This document shows positions 40,701-46,122 of a stretch of 46,122 nt of DNA, piece by piece. This DNA comes from CAVRZY01 sp963725415. GTDB lineage: Bacteria > Acidobacteriota > Terriglobia > Bryobacterales > Bryobacteraceae. Numbering within the stretch: position 1 is the stretch's first letter; each line of letters begins with the position of its first letter. Made by a program: the position numbers and the translations under genes. The stretch lies in contig CAVRZY010000028.1 in the NCBI GenBank assembly GCA_963725415.1, positions 1 to 46,122 on the forward strand, written 5' to 3'. The notes beneath the pieces were generated by a model. That model was not told where the DNA came from. It made no database searches and saw only the letters and a program-made list of their open reading frames with translations.

Positions 40701-41690
40701 TCGGCGAATGTGCAGAACGCCGAGTGCGCCTACGAGCTTTCGCCGTTGACGCGCTGGCGGATCAGCGGAGCGGGAACGCCCCAGGACGGGGACGTGCCGC
40801 CCAAGCCGGTCTTCGGAATCATGCCGACGGGCGAGGGAAGCGTCGAGCTGGTGGGGATTTCCTTTGAGGACCTCACCAACACGCGCACCATAACGGGGGC
40901 CACACTGACGTTGAATTACTGGGACGAGCTCAGCAGCCCGTCCCAAGTGAGTTTGAACGCCGCGATTGGCGCCGATGACAGCTTCATCGACCTGACTGTG
41001 GCCGGCACGGCACAGGTTGGGAGCCTTCTACAAATCGACTCAGAACTGTTGCGTGTCGAGCAGGTCCTGAACGGCGGGCTGCGCTATCAGGTGCAGAGGG
41101 CGGTGCATAGTACAACCGCGGCGCCACACGCAAGCCAGACCCCGATCTACCATCTCAAGAAAAAAGTGTTTGTGGTCCCGTTCGTTCGCGATTTCTTCGG
41201 CAGTCCCTCGAGCGGCAGTTTCAGTTACCCAGTCTTGCTAGCGGATGCCAGGATCGCGAGTGCGGAACTGTATGTAACCAACACGCGGGGCAATAGTGAG
41301 ACTAAGACCGTAACCTTCACCTACACGGCAGACTCCGGATTGAGGACGCTGTCGGGCGGGCAGTTTTCGATTCAGGTCGAAGGTTACCTGGCGATCCAAT
41401 CGAACGCCGCCCCGCCTCTTGTGGTGCAGGACAGCCATTCGGTGCGCGACATCTTTGCGGTAGTGAGAGAGGCGCCCACTGGCGCTCCTGTGGAGTTGCG
41501 ATTGCGGCAGAACGAAGTGGTGCACTGCAACTTGACCATTCCGGCGAACTCGACAGTTTCGAACACGGTGGACGGGTTCGGCTTGCCGCCTCTGGCCGCC
41601 GGCGCACAGATCAACCTGGACATCGTATCGGTAGGGCAAGGTGCGGACTCCCTGCCCGGGCGCGACCTGACGGTCACGCTGCGAATCTGA
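37758..41690 (+). CDS. Tail hub/tip protein: gpL-like four-Cys domain fused to gpJ-like tip
   Basis: A 1310-residue product. Residues 1-240 resemble tail hub DUF2163/lambda gpL, including a four-cysteine set: Cys156 (RRCPWKF), Cys185 (FFRCGYSPD), Cys207 and Cys214 (YSACDYTRAQCEQRG), then RRFGGI; in gpL such cysteines bind an iron-sulphur cluster. Residues ~260-720 are gpJ-like baseplate hub (FVPLVYGTAWYSPLIVF, GNPVWIPRFQCNLVLRKRRS, FETSVRALGLKPGDLITVTY). The C-terminal half is beta-rich with Fn3-like modules (GFNVYRGSTPNQLFRIASNE) and probably contacts the cell surface. Fusing hub and tip in one chain is unusual for lambda-like tails. Confidence 0.75.
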   Translation: MATIIELKEQSITETPLLLFECELATGAVERWSTNRVEVDGQTYEARVLRHDLFELRSGSDEGIDALARVSISLANADSHFSQIERNTGWKGSKVTIRFLFFDMKQGVAASESRVLFRGVADPPNEITESTFRLTATNSLNLQRRLAPEVRVQRRCPWKFPSNAAQRAEAVHGGAKGKHSPFFRCGYSPDISEGVGDRDGETPYSACDYTRAQCEQRGMFRQDSGENPTRRFGGIEFVPSTTLVRSYGEKAYHLSSPVENEARYNDFVPLVYGTAWYSPLIVFSKNDGNLTRMEALLGMGEIQGVLKVLVNGMEIPPGHAGTNMTATGWYNAITLGNRTGNFNGDYLDAAENPLGDPYGSMAALSVVVPNRVNEGKTLPRIEVLVEGLRLSQYAVDGSYLGDSSTNNPAWVLLDLLQRNGWGLEEIDVASFARAGAYCSESIQACDLYGNPVWIPRFQCNLVLRKRRSVADAIRGVRNGSRLFLTYTAGGLLQLRVENTLALEQPTKPEGSNSTETLGGGWPCYEFGDGSTEHSGILRRENGEPSIRMWSRSTAETPNRVTVEFQDAFNEYQQDSLSLVDVEDVLAIGQEVSIALPVLGVPNFNQAARLAKFYLDKSITGNTYIGFETSVRALGLKPGDLITVTYLKEGLQRQPFRILKISPGLNYRSAVITAQIHGDSWYADDNADGIGNSDTRRQPGSAIGLPRPLAGAVLDENGEPQLEIVEETADNADGGVDVRLAVGFVAPQHPAPAGAGIPLVSLAPRITTTGGTLAGDQTLYYATSALDSNGGESALSFLVRATIPPGTDTNTVTLVNLSFSRNTTGFNVYRGSTPNQLFRIASNESVVNEFTDSGLPKELVVPPDENFDHANFYWRLELQPEYPATIHSATTIGNTTLSMPADRYRGMVVRITKGKGAGQERAVISNSDTTLTLASHWDIVPDAASLFVIAESGWHFGATGGTSPVEFQVPNREGATVHVSGRSANVQNAECAYELSPLTRWRISGAGTPQDGDVPPKPVFGIMPTGEGSVELVGISFEDLTNTRTITGATLTLNYWDELSSPSQVSLNAAIGADDSFIDLTVAGTAQVGSLLQIDSELLRVEQVLNGGLRYQVQRAVHSTTAAPHASQTPIYHLKKKVFVVPFVRDFFGSPSSGSFSYPVLLADARIASAELYVTNTRGNSETKTVTFTYTADSGLRTLSGGQFSIQVEGYLAIQSNAAPPLVVQDSHSVRDIFAVVREAPTGAPVELRLRQNEVVHCNLTIPANSTVSNTVDGFGLPPLAAGAQINLDIVSVGQGADSLPGRDLTVTLRI

Positions 41691-41699
41691 GGGCGAGGC

Positions 41700-44414
41700 A
41701 TGGCCGAGACGCTGGAGAAGTTGCGGCCGGACAGGGACCTGCAATGCTACTTCGAACGCCCCTCGGCGGTGGCCGCATTCAGCGAGACCAGCGCGACCGG
41801 ATTCACGGTTTCGGGGAGCTGGCGGCAGCAGTTCGACTGGGCCGTGCTGGAGTGGAACCGCCATAACGTCTTCGAGCATCCCGCCTTTCGCAACCTTCCT
41901 GATGCCGATCTAAGCGGCCTCCGCCTGATCTACGAGGAAACCAGAAGCAATTGCATGCCGGTGGATTGCGATCTGTATCCTACCGTCGATTGGCCATTTT
42001 TGCGGGTATGGGCGGAAGCCGGGGGAGTGGAGAACTTCTATCGAGTCCGGTTGAAGGATTACGCTGTCCCGATTGAGGGAAGCTACGAGGCGGCCTCCGC
42101 CGAATTCGAGCTTCAGGGATCCCCGACCGCGGGCGACTACATCGGACTGGCCTGGATGTCCGAGCACCACACTTATCAGTTGTACGGCACGGACACGCTG
42201 GAGACCGCGGTACAGGCGCTCGTGGACAGCGTGAATTCGTTCTCGACGACGATGCAGGCGACAAGAACGGGGACACGGATCCGGCTCACAGCGGTCACTC
42301 CTGTGGGCGCCAACGGCAACCGGGTGGGGGTCTACACGCAGGTGGCGGGAACCAAGACGGAGACGTGGCAGCCGGAATGGCAGCAGTTGAGCGGCGGGAC
42401 GTCGCCGAGCAAGTGGCGAGTTGACTTGAACTTCAGCTCGCTGGTTGACATCGCAGAAAATCCCGTTCCGATGAACGCGGTGCGGAAAATGCGGTGGACC
42501 TATGCGGCCGCTTTGCAAGCCGGCCCGTTCCAGAGGAGCGAGTTTCAGGTAAACGTCACTAACTGGACGGTCACGGGAACCAATCGTAGCTACCTGGTGG
42601 CCGGACCGGGCAGCCGGAGGATTGAAGACCACTCGAGCGAGATTACTTACAGCGGCAGTTGGGCCAGCGCCAGGGGGAACTTTTCCGGCGGTTCGATTCA
42701 CTACACCAGCGTGACCTCGTCCGGATTGAGCTGCGTGTACCATGCTTCAGGGGCGCACAGGTTATATCTGGGAACCAGACGGACTCCAAGCGCAGGCCAG
42801 GTTTCCATTTCGGTGGACAGCGGAGGGGCGCTCATCAAGAGCCTGACAATTCCCGGAGAAGACGTGCTGGTACGCGTTCTGATTGGCGAGTATGGCGCGG
42901 GCGATCACACGATAACGGTCACGCATCTCGGTCCGCAAGGATCTACCTTCTACTTTGATTTTCTGGAGATGGCGGTTCCGGCAACGAACCTGCCCGTCAT
43001 CGCAGGTGACGCGAAGGTTTCCGCAGCGACCGACTGGGATACCGACCATTCCATCTGTCTGGCCCCCGAACGGACCGCCTGGATGATTCACTCGTTAGGG
43101 TTTCATGGCAGAGCGAACCACTATGTGGGCGCGTTATGGTTTTACGAACTGGTCCGGGCGGGCCATCAGTATGCGTCCGCCACGGTGACGTTCACCGGCA
43201 CGCCGGAGTTCAGCGCCACTACGGAAATCAGCATTGGCCGGACGGACCAGCCGCCCGAGAACCAGACGGTCATCACGCACTTGAACTTGATGGGCGACAC
43301 AGCGGAAAGCATCGCCCGGGCGTTCGAGCTCGAGATCAACCGGGGCTACATGGCCATTCGCGCTACGGTCGAGGGGAACGTGCTGACTATCTGGGCGCGG
43401 GCGATGGGGGCCGAGGAGAACAAGATCACGCTGGCCGCCAGTCCTTCCAGCGGGTCCTTCATCGCACAGGCCAGCGGACCCACGTTAGCGGGCGGCGTGG
43501 ACGGGAACTGGCGAACCGATCTGACCTCCAGCCCGCGGCTGAATCGGGCAGTCAGGGACTGGAGCCGTAGTTTCTTCGCGGCCTTGGGTGGGTACGGACT
43601 GGAGGCGGTGGCGGCGTTCAGCATGGAGTTGCAGCACGGCGATCCCGCCCCGGAGGCAGGCATCGCTCAGCGGTATCCGGGCGGAAACCCGGTCTTGCTG
43701 GACACCCCGGCCTTGCAGACCAATTTCTCGCCGGCCAGCCTGGCCTTCTGGAAGCAGGTCTACCGGGAGATGGCAGAGCAGATGGCGAATGCCGGTCTGA
43801 CGCCCTACCTGCAATTCGGCGAAGTGCAGTGGTGGTACTTTCCGGACAGCTCCGGCATGCCCTTTGCCGATGAGTACACCAAGCAGGCGTTCCAGGCGGC
43901 CTACGAGCGGGAGATCAGCGTCATTCCGAACAACAACGTGCCGGTTTCATCCTACCCGCAGGAAGCGGCGTTTCTGCCCACGCTGATCGGCAACTTCACC
44001 AACGAGGTGATGAGCTACGTGCGCGCGAGCGTGCCGACGTGCAAGTTCGAGACGCTGTACCCGGTGGACGTGAACGAGCCGGAGTTCAACCGGGCTGTGA
44101 ATCTGCCGAGCGCGGACTGGACGCCGGCGAAGCTGGACTGTTTGAAGACCGAGAGTTTCACCTACACTTACGGGCGGAACCTGGACAAGAGCGCGGGGGC
44201 GATCGAGATGTCGAAGACGCTGGGGTTTCCGTGCGCGAAGCGGGCGCACCTGGTGGGGATCAGCGACTCGACGACGGCCTGGCAGAAGGAGATGCGGCTG
44301 GCCAAGGCGGAAGCGCTGGGGAGCGTGGTCCTGTTCGCGCTGGACCAGTTCGCGCTGATTGGGTATGCGGCGCCGCTGGGGGCGGGCAGCCGGAGAAGCG
44401 TGTTTCTGGGGTAG
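41700..44414 (+). CDS. Phage-type tail fibre/host-interaction protein with C-terminal TIM-barrel-like domain
   Basis: A 904-residue product 9 nt after the hub gene and the last gene of the cluster. Residues ~1-600 are beta-rich, with paired 'electron-transport-like' repeats (YQLYGTDTLETAVQALVDSV; QTVITHLNLMGDTAESIARA) and a CBM-like part (SYLVAGPGSRRIEDHSSEIT). Residues ~600-900 look like a glycosidase TIM barrel: GYGLEAVAAFSMELQHGDPA, FWKQVYREMAEQMANAGLTP, YLQFGEVQWWYFPDSSGMPF, YPVDVNEPEF. Gene transfer agents end with a large tail protein that also carries a TIM-barrel-like domain; a glycan-cleaving or receptor-binding role is possible, not shown. Confidence 0.65.
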   Translation: MAETLEKLRPDRDLQCYFERPSAVAAFSETSATGFTVSGSWRQQFDWAVLEWNRHNVFEHPAFRNLPDADLSGLRLIYEETRSNCMPVDCDLYPTVDWPFLRVWAEAGGVENFYRVRLKDYAVPIEGSYEAASAEFELQGSPTAGDYIGLAWMSEHHTYQLYGTDTLETAVQALVDSVNSFSTTMQATRTGTRIRLTAVTPVGANGNRVGVYTQVAGTKTETWQPEWQQLSGGTSPSKWRVDLNFSSLVDIAENPVPMNAVRKMRWTYAAALQAGPFQRSEFQVNVTNWTVTGTNRSYLVAGPGSRRIEDHSSEITYSGSWASARGNFSGGSIHYTSVTSSGLSCVYHASGAHRLYLGTRRTPSAGQVSISVDSGGALIKSLTIPGEDVLVRVLIGEYGAGDHTITVTHLGPQGSTFYFDFLEMAVPATNLPVIAGDAKVSAATDWDTDHSICLAPERTAWMIHSLGFHGRANHYVGALWFYELVRAGHQYASATVTFTGTPEFSATTEISIGRTDQPPENQTVITHLNLMGDTAESIARAFELEINRGYMAIRATVEGNVLTIWARAMGAEENKITLAASPSSGSFIAQASGPTLAGGVDGNWRTDLTSSPRLNRAVRDWSRSFFAALGGYGLEAVAAFSMELQHGDPAPEAGIAQRYPGGNPVLLDTPALQTNFSPASLAFWKQVYREMAEQMANAGLTPYLQFGEVQWWYFPDSSGMPFADEYTKQAFQAAYEREISVIPNNNVPVSSYPQEAAFLPTLIGNFTNEVMSYVRASVPTCKFETLYPVDVNEPEFNRAVNLPSADWTPAKLDCLKTESFTYTYGRNLDKSAGAIEMSKTLGFPCAKRAHLVGISDSTTAWQKEMRLAKAEALGSVVLFALDQFALIGYAAPLGAGSRRSVFLG

Positions 44415-44415
44415 C

Positions 44416-44444
44416 CGGGGAACGTTCCGTCTGTCCCCGGGTTT
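44416..44444. repeat. Dispersed GAACGTTC-CTGTCCCCGGG repeat, second copy
   Basis: Immediately after the last phage-cluster gene, CCGGGGAACGTTCCGTCTGT followed by CCCCGGGTTT repeats the right half of the palindrome at 6156-6192. It lies between two convergent genes and could act as a bidirectional terminator. Confidence 0.5.
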
Positions 44445-44447
44445 GGT

Positions 44448-45131
44448 TTAGCGGCGGCGGCGGAGGAAAGCTAGGGCGCCGAGGCCCAGGGCCAGCAGGG
44501 ACCAGGTGGCAGGCTCCGGGATAGCCGCCGAGGTACGCTCGATCCGGATCGCGCCGTCTGCTGGATCAGCTCCAACTCCCCACAGAGCGTAAGTGCCCCA
44601 CGCCGTGCCGATCCCGAAGCCGCCCCCGGGGTTCCGCATGGCCGAGTAGTACCCCATGACCGCGTCAGCCTGCTGGTGAAACTCCTGGCCGTAGGTGTCG
44701 AACAATATGATCGGGGTTATCCCGATCCAGTAGTTCCCCGCCGCGAGGTTGATGCTCAGCCCGCTGGCGGTAACTAGGGTGCTTGCTCCGACCACCGAGA
44801 GGCTGGCCGGGTACACGGCCCCGGCGGTCGGGTCATCGCCGGACCCCGGCAGCGAGCCCGCCACCGGGAAGATGTTGATAACGACATTAGCGGTAGCCGG
44901 CCAGGGGGTAGGGCTGTAGCCGACAGTGAAGTAGCCCGTGATCGACTGGATGTTCCAGCCGCCCGCGCCCACGGTCACGTCGTGAACCTGGTACGTGCTG
45001 TAGGTCGAATAATCGGGGAACTCCTGATCGACATACGCGGTCGCTGAGGTGTTCGGCGCCTGATACCACAGCACCCCCGCCTGGAGCGGAATGATCGAGC
45101 AAATCAACGCCACGAGAACGAGTCTGTACAT
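44448..45131 (-). CDS. PEP-CTERM sorting domain-containing exported protein
   Basis: A 227-residue product from ATG 45131. The N-terminal signal peptide is MYRLVLVALICSIIPLQAGV. The mature part is a beta-rich exported domain of unknown function (TSATAYVDQEFPDYSTYSTY; GLSINLAAGNYWIGITPIIL). The C-terminus has the full sorting signal: PEPATW, a hydrophobic helix (SLLALGLGALAFL) and RRRR. Exosortase cleaves such tails and exports the protein to the surface, usually with exopolysaccharide. The exosortase gene is not in the window; the neighbouring polysaccharide-type ABC ATPase fits this theme. Confidence 0.9.
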   Translation of the reverse strand: MYRLVLVALICSIIPLQAGVLWYQAPNTSATAYVDQEFPDYSTYSTYQVHDVTVGAGGWNIQSITGYFTVGYSPTPWPATANVVINIFPVAGSLPGSGDDPTAGAVYPASLSVVGASTLVTASGLSINLAAGNYWIGITPIILFDTYGQEFHQQADAVMGYYSAMRNPGGGFGIGTAWGTYALWGVGADPADGAIRIERTSAAIPEPATWSLLALGLGALAFLRRRR

Positions 45132-45365
45132 CCTCCACCTCCCGAAGACAAGCTACCCGCCAATTCTGGACAACCAGGCATTGCACACTGAAATTCCTGA
45201 TTCTGCAATCCTAAAAAGTACCAGTACCCCTGGGCCACCATGACAGGACCGGCACCCCCGCATGCGGGGACCCGGGCGAGCGTGTTGCAGTTCGCGCTGA
45301 CCGGCTATCGGGCGCCGGTGAGGCGGGCGGTGGTTGCGGGGCAGGGGGGCAGGTGGCGGCAGCGA

Positions 45366-45397
45366 ATTCGGGGGTTGTGTAGCCTGTCCCCGAAATT
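45366..45397. repeat. AATTCGGGG inverted repeat upstream of the ABC ATPase
   Basis: AATTCGGGG and CCCCGAAATT are opposed around GTTGTGTAGCCTGT. The motif is the one that builds the 83-bp tandem array at 13430-13695. Nothing else is recognisable in the 286-bp spacer 45132-45417. Confidence 0.5.
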
Positions 45398-45417
45398 GGT
45401 ATAGTTGCAGACGGGCT

Positions 45418-46122
45418 GTGGTCTGCGCATACAAGGTCTCCAAGGTATTCCACCTCTACAAGAAACCTTCCGATCGGGTTCTGGAAGTTTTCCCTTTCAT
45501 CGGCAAGCGGGCGCGCACGGATTTCTGGGCACTGCGGGAGGTGTCTTTCCGGGTCGAGCGAGGCGAGATCCTGGGCGTGGTGGGGCCTAACGGGTCAGGC
45601 AAGAGCACTCTGCTTCAGATCGTCAGCGGGATTCTGCGCCCAACCAGCGGGCGGGTGGTGACCGAGGGGCGCATCGCGGCGCTGCTGGAACTGGGCGCGG
45701 GCTTCAATCCGGAGTTCACCGGGCGGGAAAACGTCTACATCAACGGCGAGATCATGGGGCTGCCGCGCAAAGAGATCGAGCGCGCCTTCCCCCGCATCGA
45801 GGCTTTCGCGGAAATCGGGGAATTCATCGACCGGCCGGTGAAGGAGTACTCCAGCGGGATGTACGTGCGATTGGCCTTCGCCACGGCGATTCACGTCGAT
45901 CCCGAGATCCTGGTGGTGGACGAAGCGCTGGCGGTGGGCGACGCCATCTTCGCCAGCCGGTGCATCCAGAAATTCGACGAGCTGAAGCGTCGGAAGGTCA
46001 CGGTGCTGTTTGTCTCGCACGACCTGGGGCTGGTGAAGCGGCTGGCGGACCGGGCGGTGTTGCTGCTGAACGGGCAGGTCGAGGTGGAGGGCAGTCCCAA
46101 CGACGTGGTCAACCGGTACGTG
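45418..46122 (+). CDS. Polysaccharide/teichoic-acid-type ABC transporter ATP-binding protein (3' end beyond window)
   Basis: The frame from GTG 45418 (VVCAYKVSKVFHLYKKPSDR) stays open for 235 codons to the window edge. Walker A is VGPNGSGKSTLL, the Q-loop region AALLELGAGFNPEFTGRENV, the ABC signature EYSSGMYVRLAFA, Walker B ILVVDEALAVGD, and the H-loop LFVSHD. The 'GAGF.PEFTGREN' and YSSGM variants are typical of TagH/RfbE/Wzt-type ATPases that energise export of O-antigen, capsule or similar lipid-linked glycans. The membrane partner is not visible and is presumably further downstream or elsewhere. GTG is the likeliest start; no strong ribosome binding site is seen. Confidence 0.9.
   Translation, partial: MVCAYKVSKVFHLYKKPSDRVLEVFPFIGKRARTDFWALREVSFRVERGEILGVVGPNGSGKSTLLQIVSGILRPTSGRVVTEGRIAALLELGAGFNPEFTGRENVYINGEIMGLPRKEIERAFPRIEAFAEIGEFIDRPVKEYSSGMYVRLAFATAIHVDPEILVVDEALAVGDAIFASRCIQKFDELKRRKVTVLFVSHDLGLVKRLADRAVLLLNGQVEVEGSPNDVVNRYV

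Overview
The window is GC-rich, gene-dense bacterial chromosome. A PEP-CTERM/exosortase-type protein, a TolB-propeller tricorn-like S41 protease, a pepP-accB-accC cluster and many small palindromic repeats together suggest an Acidobacteriota member (Bryobacterales/Solibacter-like). This is inferred from gene content; there is no rRNA or other phylogenetic marker in the window.

Layout. 1-6.1 kb: a 3'-truncated secreted tricorn-like protease (-), a secreted GH2 glycosidase (+) whose signal-peptide region carries a 133-bp MITE-like insertion with an 8-bp target duplication, and a URO-D-family protein (-). 6.2-10.5 kb: DegT aminotransferase, sugar isomerase/epimerase, murQ and murA on +, an amino-sugar/cell-wall recycling block. 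10.7-13.4 kb: a TIGR04076 protein, then two near-identical tRNA-Thr(CGT) genes flanking an island with a nucleotidyltransferase/HEPN toxin-antitoxin pair and an FRG-domain gene broken by a stop codon. 13.4-18.9 kb: 83-bp tandem repeats, a DinB protein, then an overlapping operon (unknown membrane protein, quinone oxidoreductase, Xaa-Pro peptidase, accB, accC).

18.9-26.5 kb: the branched-chain amino acid operon ilvB-ilvN-ilvC-cimA (-). It is preceded by a promoter, an Ile/Val-rich leader peptide and mutually exclusive antiterminator/terminator hairpins, that is, a classical attenuator. Downstream of cimA sit three toxin-antitoxin modules (HicB/truncated HicA, AbrB/PIN, nucleotidyltransferase/HEPN). 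They are separated by diverged copies of the last ~30 codons of cimA, as if small cassettes had repeatedly inserted at the 3' end of this gene.

26.6-44.4 kb: an orphan nucleotidyltransferase, then a 17-kb collinear tailed-phage structural cluster: small terminase-like protein, TerL, portal, scaffold, capsid, connectors, tail tube, tail chaperones G/GT with an A AAA AAC -1 frameshift site, a 219-aa tape-measure candidate, two distal-tail proteins, a 1310-aa hub/tip and a 904-aa protein ending in a probable TIM barrel. No integrase, repressor, replication or lysis gene is present. Host-type palindromes occupy its spacers. A gene-transfer-agent-like or domesticated particle is the main hypothesis; a decaying prophage is the alternative. 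44.4-46.1 kb: a PEP-CTERM protein (-) and the start of a polysaccharide-export-type ABC ATPase (+).

Six apparent single-base frameshifts (S41 protease, accC, HEPN, cimA, two phage genes) and one nonsense codon are recorded. Several lie in G/C runs and one is in the normally essential accC, so assembly errors must be excluded before calling decay.
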